Positions 1 through 9,000 of a DNA stretch of 64,000 bases are shown here, in pieces. Positions within the stretch are counted from its first letter, which is position 1. Each line of letters opens with the position of its first letter. Below the pieces are notes generated by a model, which searched no databases, had not been told where the DNA came from, and saw only the letters and a program-made list of their open reading frames with translations. A program made the position numbers and the translations under genes. Source of the DNA: Bog-473 sp963745665 (lineage in GTDB: Bacteria > Actinomycetota > Acidimicrobiia > Acidimicrobiales > RAAP-2); NCBI GenBank assembly GCA_963745665.1, contig CAVUYE010000002.1, forward strand, positions 1,612,001-1,676,000, in the 5' to 3' direction.

Positions 1-227
1 AAGGCCGGGGGCAGTCGCTGCGGTCAGCGCCACCGAGCACCGAGAGCAGGCCACGGTGACCACGAGCGCCCGACTGCGCCAACGGGGACGGACCGGGTCC
101 GGTCATGTCGAGGACCGTAGCAATGGGGACTGCAACGGCGACGGGTCGGCCGCGGGCCCGTACGGTCCGGCTCCGCTCCGGGCATCCGCGGCGGTGTCAC
201 GACTCGCTGGCATGCTCGGCATCGTGG

Positions 228-949
228 GTGGATGGCCGACCGGGAGAGGTGCTGGGGCTCGATTTCGAGACGACGGGGATCGACCGCTTCAACGACGTCC
301 CGGTCTCCTATGCGCTGGTCTCCGTGGTGGAAGGCGTCGTGGTCCGGAGCTGGTCGGGTCTGATCGACCCGGGCCGCGAGATCCCGCCGGAGGCGACGGC
401 GGTCCATGGCATCTCGACGGAGCGGGCCCGCCGTGAGGGCATGCCGCTCCCTGCGGCGATCTCGCTCGTCTCCGACGCAGTGGTGTCGGCCTCGGCGCGT
501 GGCGTCCCCCTGGCCGGGATGAAGCTCGACTACGACCTGACCATCTTGGAGACGCAGGCCCGGGATCTGTTCGGCTCGGGACCGATCGAACGGGGATGGT
601 GCGGACCCGTGCTCGACGCGGCGGTGATCGACCGCCACTTCGACCCCGATCGCACGGGCAGGCGCACGCTGACCGACCTGTGCGCGCACTACGGGATCGA
701 GATCGGCAACGCCCACGATGCCGCGGCGGATGCGACCGCCTCCATCGAGGTGCTCTTCGCTCTCGCCGTGCGCCATGACGCGTTGTGGGACTGCGATCTC
801 ACGCAGCTCCACCCGACCAGATCGACTGGCACCGGGAGTGGACGGAGGTCTACGACTCGTGGCGCCTGGCCGAGGGGATGATCCCCATCGATCCCCGCGA
901 CTACGAGTGGCCGGTTGCTCCCGCGGTCCTGCCGGCAGCCGAGGCGGTC
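228..949 (+). CDS. DnaQ-like 3'-5' exonuclease (DEDDh), one or more frameshifts
   Basis: This is a proofreading-type exonuclease related to the DNA polymerase III epsilon subunit. The GTG start puts Exo I (LDFETTG, catalytic Asp and Glu) at about residues 11-17, Exo II near GMKLDYDL, and Exo III as NAHDAAADA, where the His and Asp mark the DEDDh subclass. The frame changes at about 814: the first frame reads LTQLHP and the next continues DQIDWHREW and then the conserved tail GMIPIDPRDYEWPVA, so one base seems to be missing. The second frame meets no stop before running into the antisense of the next gene, so the true C-terminus is uncertain and a second indel is likely. It converges with the dioxygenase gene. 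No polymerase partner is visible nearby, so it may be a stand-alone nuclease. Confidence 0.8.
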
Positions 950-1796
950 TCAGGTCTTCAGCAGGTCCCAGACCATGTCGACACCTTCGTTCTCGGCGAG
1001 GACGACCTTGGCCGGGTGCTGCTTGTCGATGTGGCCCATGAGGCCGTTGTAGACCGAGTAGCCGATCAGCTCCTGCAGGCGACGGGGAAAGGTCTTGACC
1101 AGCGCGGGCGGGATGCCGAGCTGCTGGTTCTCCTGCTGGCGGATGTAGCCGGCGCAATAGTTCATGGCGATGCCCACCCGACGCGTGTCGGTGCGGTTGG
1201 CGCCTCCGCCGTGCCAGAGGCTCCCGACCCAGACGAGGACGCTGCCCTTGGGCATTTCGGCGGGGATGGTTTCGTACAGCTCGAGCGGGTTCGGTGGCTC
1301 GTCGCGCAGATGGCTCCCCGGGACGAGGCGGGTGGCCCCGTTCTCCTCGGTGAAGTCGGTGATGGCCCACATGGTGTTGCAGATGATCGGGACGTGGGGG
1401 CGGATGAGCGGGATGAGCTGGTCGTCGGCGTGGATCGGCTGCGCCTGCTCGTCGGGCCCGATGGCGATGGAGGAGAGCGACGAGATCAGAAGACCGGGGT
1501 CGAGGACGGCCTCCACCACCGGGAGCACGTTGGGATGGACCGGGATCTTCTCGAAGGTGGCGCCGTGGACGAGCAGGTTGTACACCCGCATGGTGCGCAC
1601 GCCCTCGAAGAGGTTGTTCGGCCGGCACCGTGCCCAGGTCGTGCTCCAGCTTGAGGAGCGCCTCGTCGATTTCGTCCACCAGGTCCGGTTCGATGGCGTC
1701 GGGGAGGACGGTGTAGCCCTCCTCGGCGATCCGCGTGAGGTGGCCTTCGAGGTCGGGGAGCGGGCTCACGGATGATTCGTGCTCGGGAGGGGTCAC
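950..1796 (-). CDS. Phytanoyl-CoA dioxygenase (PhyH) family protein, one frameshift
   Basis: This is a non-haem Fe(II)/2-oxoglutarate dioxygenase of the PhyH family, probably hydroxylating a lipid or small molecule. The HxD iron ligands are in QPIHADDQLIP and the distal His is in SLWHGGGANRTD; CNTMWAITDF and NGATRLVPGSH are also typical of the family. The N-terminal part (EEGYTVLPDAIEPDLVDEID) lies in one frame, and from about 1617 towards the stop the protein continues in another (NNLFEGVRTMRVYNLL), so one extra base is present. The GTG at 1796 is chosen because a TACAAT box lies seven bases upstream. A GTG at 1769 is an alternative. The reconstructed length of about 280 residues fits the family. 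Substrate is unknown. Confidence 0.8.
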
Positions 1797-1803
1797 GGCC
1801 CCA

Positions 1804-1809
1804 ATTGTA
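1804..1809 (-). promoter_or_regulatory. -10 box of the PhyH gene, leaderless arrangement
   Basis: TACAAT on the minus strand lies seven bases before the GTG start of the dioxygenase. This spacing would put the transcription start at or next to the start codon. No Shine-Dalgarno sequence precedes the GTG. Confidence 0.45.
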
Positions 1810-1892
1810 CGGACGATGGCGCCGATTCGCCCGCGAGGAGAGGAGGGACCAGCCCAGGGGCGATTTGGCCCGGTGGTAAGGTCTCGACCAAC

Positions 1893-1969
1893 GGGCCGTT
1901 GGCGCAGTCTGGTAGCGCACTTGCATGACACGCAAGGGGTCACAGGTTCAAGTCCTGTACGGCCCACCA
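1893..1969 (+). tRNA. tRNA-Val (anticodon GAC)
   Basis: The 77-nt sequence folds as a full cloverleaf. The acceptor GGGCCGT pairs with ACGGCCC, the D stem GCGC with GCGC, and the anticodon stem CTTGC with GCAAG around the loop ATGACAC, giving anticodon GAC. The T arm has GGTTCAA, and the 3' CCA is encoded. The accessory stretch begins just downstream, so this gene could be the attachment site of a genomic island. I found no second copy of its 3' end in the window. Confidence 0.95.
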
Positions 1970-2129
1970 GTTCAGAACATGTTTCTAAGGCTCTGGTTCG
2001 GTGAGATTCCCGGCAACTGAGTAGCCCACTAAGTAGCGATCCAGCCCGGACTTCTAAACGCTACGGATCAACCGCAGGGTCTGCTGGAAGTCTCAAGCAG
2101 GCACATACGGGCGTGTGGATAACGGAAGG

Positions 2130-3296
2130 TCAGGTGGTGCGGGCCACGTACACGGCGGTCATGCGGTACGGCCCGGTGAACGCGATCGGCTTGAAGCTGT
2201 CGCTCGGGAGAAGGTTGCGATATGCGAGCGAACTCTGGAGCGGTTCGGGCCCGGCTAGCAGACAGTTGGCATAACCGGCGACGGGGCAGGTCGGCGACAC
2301 GATAGCCGTCAACGTGTCACTTCCGGGTGGGATCGCCACCTGCTCATCGCGGAGGCAGTCACCGGTGTGGCGCCCCTTCAACGTCGTACACAGCGACCAG
2401 TAGCGCACCTGGGGGTGCTGGTCGGCGCTGCGGGCCAGGTCATTGGCCTTCGGGTTGGAATCAGTCTGGTAGGTGGGAGCCTTCGCCGTCACCACGAGAT
2501 TGCCCCGCGTCGTCGTGTAGGCGATGTGCTCGTAGATGTTGTCGGGATTGGCATAGGGGCCGGTGCCGTAGGAGACGCCGCCGACCGGAGTGGGAATGGT
2601 AACGGGGACGGGTACGGGCGCCGACGGCGGGTAGCTCTGGGTCAATGCAGCCGGCAGGGCGCCGTGCTGACCCCGGTAGTTCGCGATCACCTGTCCGACG
2701 CCGGGGTTCCCCGTGGCCTGGTCGAGCGATATTTCCTTCCCTGACTGGTCAATGAATCCGATGTTGGGAAGCGGCACGCCACCGCTGCCGGCCCCATTGA
2801 CATCGACCGGCACATAGAGACGCATGACCACGATGCCGCCATTGGTTGCCCCCATCGCCATGCAGGTGCCCTTCACGTCAGTGCATTTCTGGGTGATTGT
2901 GAGCGTGTATCGGCCTTCGGACTGGTCGATCTGTGTGTCGTGGAGGTGTTGGCGTTGGCTGTTCTGCGGGACGGGATACGCCGTGAACGACCAGTAGCGC
3001 GCCGTCGGTACTTGGCCGCTGATGACGGTACGTGCGCCGTTGGCAGTGCCGTAGCCATCGAACCAGTAGATGCTGTCCTCGTCAGGCAGGAAGGCGTTCA
3101 GGGCGCTCGTGCTGTCCTTGATCCAGGCGGTGTTGGTGCCGACCGGTGTCGTGGCGGCCGTGGTCGATTTGGTGCCCGACGACGTGGAGGGCGATGAACT
3201 GCAGGCGGCCAACGTCACGGCGGTGAGGGGGATCGTCAACCACAACAGACGAGATTTTGGGCCATACACTGGAGCGAGTCTCGCAGCTAACCGCAT
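2130..3296 (-). CDS. Secreted lipoprotein of unknown function
   Basis: The protein begins with a charged N-terminus, a hydrophobic stretch (LLWLTIPLTAVTL) and a lipobox ending LAAC, followed by a Ser/Thr-rich linker. This predicts export and lipid anchoring at the extracytoplasmic Cys. The mature part of about 340 residues has motifs such as ARYWSFTAYP and QVRYWSLC that look like two related halves, plus four or more Cys that may form disulfides. I do not recognise a named enzyme family; the repeated RYWS motifs recall DUF1214/DUF1254-type secreted proteins only loosely. The frame stays open upstream of the chosen ATG, but only this start gives the signal peptide. It is divergent from the small gene at 3326, and the 29 bases between the two starts must hold both promoters or part of them. 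Confidence 0.65.
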   Translation of the reverse strand: MRLAARLAPVYGPKSRLLWLTIPLTAVTLAACSSSPSTSSGTKSTTAATTPVGTNTAWIKDSTSALNAFLPDEDSIYWFDGYGTANGARTVISGQVPTARYWSFTAYPVPQNSQRQHLHDTQIDQSEGRYTLTITQKCTDVKGTCMAMGATNGGIVVMRLYVPVDVNGAGSGGVPLPNIGFIDQSGKEISLDQATGNPGVGQVIANYRGQHGALPAALTQSYPPSAPVPVPVTIPTPVGGVSYGTGPYANPDNIYEHIAYTTTRGNLVVTAKAPTYQTDSNPKANDLARSADQHPQVRYWSLCTTLKGRHTGDCLRDEQVAIPPGSDTLTAIVSPTCPVAGYANCLLAGPEPLQSSLAYRNLLPSDSFKPIAFTGPYRMTAVYVARTT

Positions 3297-3325
3297 CACG
3301 ATGCGACACAGGGAGAGATCAACGA

Positions 3326-3631
3326 GTGTCGGCAACGCTGAAGTTGACGCACAAGGCGATTGGAGCGGAGGTCCGTCGGGGCGCGTACGATGCCATCGTC
3401 GACGGTGAGCGGCTCGGATCGGTTGTGATGAACAACACGATCGAGATACCAGTCGAGCCTGGACGGCATACCCTCCAGGTCCACGACGGCCGCAAGTCGA
3501 ACAGCACTGAAACCTTTGACGCCGCCGAAGGCGAGGTGGTCGCGTTCCGATGTACCGGAAAGAGGTTCTTGCCCATCTTTCTGGCATCCTTTGTCTTTCC
3601 CAGGCTGGCACTGAAACTCGTTCGCGATTGA
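3326..3631 (+). CDS. Small hypothetical protein with beta-rich domain and hydrophobic tail
   Basis: The protein has about 101 residues. The GTG start is preceded by AGGGAGAG at a good distance, which decides it over longer in-frame alternatives. The core (AYDAIVDGERLGSVV, VEPGRHTLQVHDGRKS) resembles small PEGA-like or carboxypeptidase-regulatory-like beta domains seen in actinobacterial surface proteins. The C-terminus ends in a hydrophobic stretch with positive charges (FLPIFLASFVFPRLALKLVRD is hydrophobic then basic), so it may associate with the membrane. Function is unknown. It is divergent from the lipoprotein gene. Confidence 0.6.
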   Translation: MSATLKLTHKAIGAEVRRGAYDAIVDGERLGSVVMNNTIEIPVEPGRHTLQVHDGRKSNSTETFDAAEGEVVAFRCTGKRFLPIFLASFVFPRLALKLVRD

Positions 3632-3745
3632 GTGGCCGCTCGTGGCACTCTCCACTCGCCAACTCCGCCGGCTCGCCTTGGGGTTGTCCCACTTCGCTTG
3701 AGGCCACACCGGATCTGAGGCCATGCGGGTACGTCTGAATCAGGC

Positions 3746-4252
3746 TTGAATGTGCGAGTGCGGTCTTGGATCCCCTGGTCCTTGGTGGTGCTGCTGACGG
3801 CCCTAGCTGTCACGAGCGCCGTCGTTGGGGCGAGGACCAATCGCGGCGTCGTGTTGCATCGAGACCTGATCAGTCCCTTTTACACGCCGGCCGGGACGTT
3901 GAAGACCATCCCGACGAGCGCGCCGCGACAGGCGGGTTACCGGGGTGTCGCGGACTTCTGTGCGATCGCGCCGCTGACTGGGACCATTCACTACGACGGA
4001 ACTGGCGGAGGGCTCTCAGGAGTTCTCACGGTCAGGGTGGGTGGTTTGCCTCCCAATGAGGACGTGTTCGTGAACTGGTCGAACAACTTCGTGCGAGCGC
4101 CTGTCATCGCCTACTTCAAGACCAACTCCAACGGTGCGGCCATTCAATCGTCCGTGGACGTTGGCCGACTGGCTGAGGTGAAGGGCGTGGAGATCGTTCT
4201 CTCGACTGCGACGGTTCCGAATCCTTCCTTGGGCCGTCTCGAACCCTGCTGA
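3746..4252 (+). CDS. Exported hypothetical protein
   Basis: The protein has 168 residues with a basic N-terminus and a hydrophobic segment (WSLVVLLTALAVTSAVVG) that acts as a signal anchor or signal peptide. The rest is a likely beta-rich extracellular domain (GTIHYDGTGGGLSGVLTVRV, DVFVNWSNNFVRAPVIAYF) with Cys residues at FCAIAP and at the very C-terminus. The start is TTG; a GTG two codons later is also possible. No family recognised. It is followed directly by a short hairpin and then the IS110 element. Confidence 0.6.
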   Translation: MNVRVRSWIPWSLVVLLTALAVTSAVVGARTNRGVVLHRDLISPFYTPAGTLKTIPTSAPRQAGYRGVADFCAIAPLTGTIHYDGTGGGLSGVLTVRVGGLPPNEDVFVNWSNNFVRAPVIAYFKTNSNGAAIQSSVDVGRLAEVKGVEIVLSTATVPNPSLGRLEPC

Positions 4253-4262
4253 CGAAGCAGGG
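4244..4262 (+). terminator. Short GC hairpin overlapping a stop codon
   Basis: CCCTGCT, a five-base loop and AGCAGGG form a perfect seven-pair hairpin that includes the TGA stop of the preceding gene. There is no U-run after it, so intrinsic termination is uncertain. Confidence 0.35.
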
Positions 4263-4327
4263 GATGACGTGCCGAATCGATCTATCTCAGACGCCCGGGG
4301 GTGCCCCCTAATCAGTATGGAACGGCC

Positions 4328-4403
4328 GGCTCCTCCGGCATCCGCATTTACGTGGATCATTCACCTGTCGGTGAACGGAGCCGACATACGGATGGAAGGA
4401 GCC
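4328..4403 (+). ncRNA. Structured leader of the IS110 recombinase, possible bridge RNA region
   Basis: The sequence folds back on itself. GGCTCCT near 4328 pairs with AGGAGCC ending at 4403, CATCCG at 4339-4344 pairs with CGGATG at 4389-4394, and inside lies TTCACC-tgtc-GGTGAA (4360-4375). An internal loop separates the two outer helices. The arrangement covers the Shine-Dalgarno GGAAGGA (4394-4400). It is known that IS110-group elements encode a bridge RNA in the non-coding left end; whether this leader is that RNA or a translational brake on the recombinase is inference. Confidence 0.4.
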
Positions 4404-4408
4404 GAGCC

Positions 4409-5512
4409 ATGTCCAGTATTGCCCACCGAGGATTCGTCCACCTGGGGATGGACGTCGCGAAGGACTCGATCGCGGTGGCGGTGCTGTCGCCCGATCGCGA
4501 CACCGCCGAGATCGACAAGATCTTCCACGACACGGACTCGGTCCGACGCCTCGTCAAACGGCTCGGGAAGCCCAAGGAGATCTGGGCCTGCTACGAAGCG
4601 GGCCCGACCGGTTATGACCTCCAACGCCTGCTCACTTCGATGGGGGTGCGTTGTGACGTGGTGGCCCCCTCCTTGATCCCGAAGGGCTCGGGCGACCGGG
4701 TGAAGACCGATCGCCGCGACGCCAGACGACTGGCGGGGTTGCACCGGGCCGGTGAGCTCACCCCGATCGCCGTCCCGACGCCCGCCCAAGAGGGAGTGCG
4801 CGACCTGTGCCGCACGCGCGGTGACATGGTCCAAGACCTCACCCGGGCCCGCAACCGCCTGAGCGGGTTCCTGCTTCGCCACAGTGTCGTGTGGCGGGGA
4901 GGATCGCCGTGGACCGAACGCCATCGACGCTGGCTGGCCACGCTGTCCTTCGATGACCCGGCCATCGCAACGACCTACTCGCACTACCTGGCCACCGTGA
5001 AGCTGCGGGATACCGCGCTCGAGGCGGTCGAGGCCGATCTGGTGCCGTGGTGCACAACGGGTCCCTTCGGTGACCAAGTCCCGCGCTTGGCCGCCTACCG
5101 CGGCGTGACCAGAGTCGGTGCACTGACTCTGGCCGCCGAGGTGTTCGACTGGCGTCGTTTCCCGAAGGCAAGAGGCTTCATGAGCTTCACCGGCCTCGTT
5201 CCCGGGGAGAACTCGACGGGTCTCACGCAGCGTCGGGGCTCGATCACCCGAGCCGGCAATGCCCACCTGCGGGGCCAGCTCACTGAAGCGGCCTGGGCCT
5301 ACCAGCACAGCCCGAATGTCGGCGTGGGTATCAGAGAGCGCCAAGCGGGTGTGGCGCCCGAGACCGTGGCCCGTTCATGGGCCGCGCAGGTCCGCCTGTC
5401 GCGGCGGTTCCGCCAGCTCGCCGCCCACAAGAACGTGCGCTCGGTCGTGGCCGCCGCCATCGCCCGCGAGCTCGCCGGGTTCCTCTGGGCCGAGATGGTG
5501 GCTGAGGCCTGA
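4409..5512 (+). CDS. IS110-family transposase (DEDD recombinase)
   Basis: The protein has 367 residues. The N-terminal RuvC-like DEDD domain shows GMDVAKDS (first Asp), ACYEAGPTGYDL (Glu) and VKTDRRDARRLA (paired Asp). The C-terminal Transposase_20 domain has AYRGVTRVGALTLAAEV and FTGLVPGENSTG, with the conserved Ser region, then ITRAGNAHLRGQLTEAAW. The ATG is chosen because GGAAGGA lies at the right spacing. Length and both domains are intact, so the element may be active. The enzyme is expected to recombine donor and target DNA guided by an element-encoded RNA, as known for the family. Confidence 0.93.
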   Translation: MSSIAHRGFVHLGMDVAKDSIAVAVLSPDRDTAEIDKIFHDTDSVRRLVKRLGKPKEIWACYEAGPTGYDLQRLLTSMGVRCDVVAPSLIPKGSGDRVKTDRRDARRLAGLHRAGELTPIAVPTPAQEGVRDLCRTRGDMVQDLTRARNRLSGFLLRHSVVWRGGSPWTERHRRWLATLSFDDPAIATTYSHYLATVKLRDTALEAVEADLVPWCTTGPFGDQVPRLAAYRGVTRVGALTLAAEVFDWRRFPKARGFMSFTGLVPGENSTGLTQRRGSITRAGNAHLRGQLTEAAWAYQHSPNVGVGIRERQAGVAPETVARSWAAQVRLSRRFRQLAAHKNVRSVVAAAIARELAGFLWAEMVAEA

Positions 5513-5557
5513 CCCCGTGATCTTCCAGTCGCTCAGCGCGCGATCGGCGCCGCGTCC

Positions 5558-5770
5558 GAGCGAGCCCTCCACGACGCGCCGGAGCACCGCCGCAGCAGAT
5601 CCGATCCTCGCCGGCGTTCAGCCCACCATCGCTCCTCGTGAGGATGTCATGGGCGCCCCTATTCCGAGGCAACTAACTGCGAATGGCTTTTCTGCGATTC
5701 CGACTCGCGCACATCATCGTGGCGGTTCTCCGATCCACTGCGCTCCGGCGCGTCGTCGATGGCTCGCTCG
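5558..5770. repeat. 29-bp imperfect inverted repeat downstream of the IS110 gene
   Basis: The arms at 5558-5586 and 5742-5770 match in inverted orientation at 27 of 29 positions, separated by 155 bases. Each arm is built around CGAGCGAGCC and GACGCGCCGGAGC. Both arms extend loosely inward (a GCAG-n2-GATC-like stretch on each side). This stretch has no convincing gene. It may be part of the IS110 right end or an older inverted duplication. Confidence 0.6.
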
Positions 5771-5810
5771 ACCACCACCGCTGTCGCACGGGGACGAGTA
5801 GCAGCCTCCA

Positions 5811-5874
5811 CCCCGGTGTCAACACCGTTCGTCCTCACCCTTCGGGCTCCGGGCGCTCCGTGTTGACACCGGGG
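5811..5874. repeat. 15-bp perfect inverted repeat, hairpin
   Basis: CCCCGGTGTCAACAC at 5811-5825 is repeated in perfect inverted orientation at 5860-5874 with a 34-base spacer. The right arm contains TTGACA, which could serve as an outward -35 box, as is known at the ends of several IS110 elements. No gene overlaps it convincingly. From 5513 to 6021 nothing else recognisable is present. Confidence 0.55.
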
Positions 5875-6021
5875 CCCCACCGACTGCTCAAGAACGATAA
5901 GGCGCCGCACCTCTGGTGCGTCGCGTCCAAAAGGCAGTGATAAGGACCTTCGCGGCGGGAGGTTGACAGGCCGTTCCACATCATCGCCGGGTTTTTGGCG
6001 CGTAAGTCGCTCAGCTAAGTC

Positions 6022-9000
6022 CTATGAGTTGACGACCAAGGTGAAGGTCTGGGCGGTCGATCCCGCCTTGCCTGATGCGGTGATCGTCACCGTGTAAGCG
6101 CCAGCCGCCACCCAGGTCGTTCCCGCGATGGACCCAAGGGTCAGCTTGATCCCGTAGGGCAATCCGGAGGCCGCGAGTTTGGGCTCAGGGTACCCAGTGG
6201 CGGTGATCGGAAGGGACGTCATGGCCACCCCCGTGGTGATCGTGGTGTTGTCGATTGGGGCGATCACCGGCGCCTGGTAGACCGTCAGAACAAAGGACTG
6301 GTTCACCGGCGCTCCGACTCCGTTGGTGGCAGTGATCGTGATCGGGTAGACGCCACCTGCGTTCGAGTCGGGGGTTCCTGTTAGGACTGCGGTCCCATTG
6401 TGGTTGTCGGTGAGGGTTACTCCACCGGGCAGGGTCGAGGCGGTAGTTATCGTCGGGACCGGATAGCCGGATACGGTCGTTACCGGGTAGCTAAAGGCGG
6501 TCCCTGTGTGGACCAGGTCCTTCGCCTTGGACTTGAAGACCGGGGCGTTGTCCACCGTGATCATAAAGATCTGGGTGGCCGTCGTCTGGTGCGTGACGCT
6601 GGCGGTGATGGTGGCGGCGTAGGTGCCAGTGTCCTTGGCGCCAGGCGTCCCCGAGATGGTCGCCGTCCCGTTCCGGTTGTTGATCAAGTGAAGACCCGTC
6701 GGCAGACGGGCTCCCTTGATGACCGGTACCGACGTGCTACAGGTCGTCACCGTGAAGCTGAACGGGCTTCCAGCCAGGGCGGTGGCTGAGTCGGCGCTGA
6801 GGAAGATGGCTGGATTGCAGGTCGCTCCTACGTAGGTGAAGCCCCCAGGATCGGTGACACTTCCCCCGGCAGCGATCACGGAGACGTCGGCCGGACCAGC
6901 GCTACCCGGAGGTGAGGTGACGCTGATCGAGGTGGGCGACGTCACTGTAAAGCTGTCCACGGGGGTGCCCCCGATCAAGAGCGATGTCACACCGATGAAG
7001 TTCGTTCCGCCGATTGTGATGCTCGTGCCTCCACTCGCCGGCCCGACCGACGGGCTGAGCGAGGTAATGGATGGGGGAGCGGCGTACGTGAAGGCTCCAG
7101 GGTCGGTGACACTCCCCCCGACGGTGGATACCGTGACGTCGGCCGCACCGGCACTGCCTGGCGGAGTGGTGACGGTGATCGAGCCGGGACTGTCCGCGCT
7201 CACCTTGGCCTCGTTACCTCCGAAAGTGACCGTGGGCGCCGACGACAGGTTGGCGCCGTCGATGGTGACGCTGCTGCCCCCAGCCGTCGGGCCCGACGTG
7301 GAGTCGAGCGAGGTGACGGTCGGAGGCCCGTAGGTGAACTGGTCGCCCGGCGCGTCACCATTGGAGGGACCTGATCCTGTGATGACGGAGACGGGCACTT
7401 CGCCACTACCAGGGGGCGAAGTGGCGGAGATCTGGGTATCCGAGACCACGGTGAAGGCGGCGGGGTTGCCCGTTCCGAAATCGACTTCGGACGTCCCGGT
7501 GAAGCCGGTCCCGGTGATGGTGACGGCCGTACCTCCGGTCGATGGGCCGCTATTCGGGTCGACACTGGTGACGACCGGAGAGGAGATCGTCCCCACGGTG
7601 ACCGGGGTGGTCGATTCGACCGCGTTGACCAGGTCGTAGGTCAGCCCGTCGTTGTATGAGCCGGTGCCGCCATCGGCGGCGTAGGTGCTCTGAGTCAAGC
7701 TGAGGTTGGGCTCATCGATGTAGACGTTGCAGATGCCCGAGCAACCGTTCGGCACCACAAAGGAGCCGTTGATCGTGCCTTGGCCGAGTGTGCAATTGGC
7801 AGTAGGGCCGGGAGTGGTGTCGGCCGCTCCGCCCGAAGCCCCACAGTCGTAGGTGGCCGGAGTCACGTCGACGTTGCTCACCGCCTCTACCGCAGTGCCT
7901 CGCGTCGCACCGACCCAAACCGTTGGCGCCGGAATTACGGTCGCGGCACCGGTAGCGGTCGAGGGGACGAAGCTCGGGGCACCGTACGCTCCCGAGCCCC
8001 ACCAGTCACAGGTATGACAGTTGTTGATGTCGATCGTCTGTCCAGCCGTCAAGTCGGCGGTCTGACTCAGGGAGGCGGTGGCCGGGTCCGGAGTGGGGTC
8101 GTCGGCGTAGGAGACTTGCAGTGTGGCAGGCGTGTATTGGATTTGAGTGCCGCCGCCACCTTGAACTTGAGATCTCACACTGCAGTCAACAAACCCTGCG
8201 TCGGTTTCTGCCTGGGTGGGCGGACAGGTGCTCTGCGGATCGGTGCCGGAGTACACAGAGTTAGCCTCATCGGCCCCAACTGTGCACAAGACCGGCGACA
8301 GGGGGCACCCGCCGCTGGTGCTCGGCCCGGACGCGGGCAAGACATAGGCCGCTGTGTACGTCGTCCCATTGGCGGAATAGTCGCTGTTCTGCCCTGTCCA
8401 GGAGTACCAGCTCTCGTTGCCGCCATAACCCTGAGGTGCTGTCCCCGTCGCGACTGTGGCCATTGGGTCCGAGAGGGTTTCGATGAGTGGTGCGGTCAGC
8501 GATATACCGGATAGATCCGTACAATTCGTCCCTGCCGTCGTTCCCGACGAGGCTCCTTGCACGTAGGCGCTCGCGCCCGGGGGTGCGTCCGCATTCACGA
8601 CGCCCGCGCCACTGAAGGTACAGCTACCGCTACCGAACCAGTAGAACGCATTGGCCGCTGAAGTCGGTGACGTTCCACTGGCGGTGGTGACCGTCACGTT
8701 GTACACGGTCCCCGCGTTGCAGTCCGCACAGTCGTACATCGGCGGCACCACCGCTTCGATCTCGTTGGGACTGAGGGTCGTGAAGCTAATTGCGGGCGCC
8801 TCGGCGGCGAACTCCACAGCCGTCGGATCGACAAAATTCGTCCCGACGAGGAAGATCGTGTTGCCACCGGTGACTGGGCCGCTGACACCGTCGAGGGCCG
8901 TGATAGTCGGAGAACCAGACGCTGAAGCCTCTCCAGACGTGACCACATTCAGTGCTGCGGTTGTGGCTACGGTCAGGAGGAGCAGCGCCGCGATGCGGTG

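Larger units (their letters stand above)
4264..5990 (+). mobile_element. IS110-family insertion sequence (ends not fixed)
   Basis: The element contains one DEDD recombinase gene with non-coding DNA on both sides: about 145 bases before it that fold strongly, and up to 480 bases after it with two inverted repeats. IS110 elements lack long terminal inverted repeats and usually make no clean target duplication, so I cannot place the ends from sequence alone. The outer limits given are the neighbouring gene ends. A GGTGCCCCC just inside the left limit matches the left arm of the intergenic stem-loop found elsewhere in this region, so the element may have entered such a repeat. Confidence 0.6.

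Noticed and set aside
24..1967. A 647-codon minus-strand frame that begins inside the tRNA
   Set aside because: Its first part is the tRNA complement, and only the short stretch with IAEEGYTVLPDAIEPD is the N-terminus of the PhyH gene; the rest is out of frame with that gene.
1893..2130. Direct repeat of the tRNA 3' end marking an integrated element
   Set aside because: I searched the rest of the window for the terminal 20 bases and found no second copy.
5659..5979. Short frames on both strands in the IS110 downstream stretch
   Set aside because: No ribosome site, no family, and the similar peptides (LRRVV-GSL) on opposite strands simply reflect the inverted repeat.
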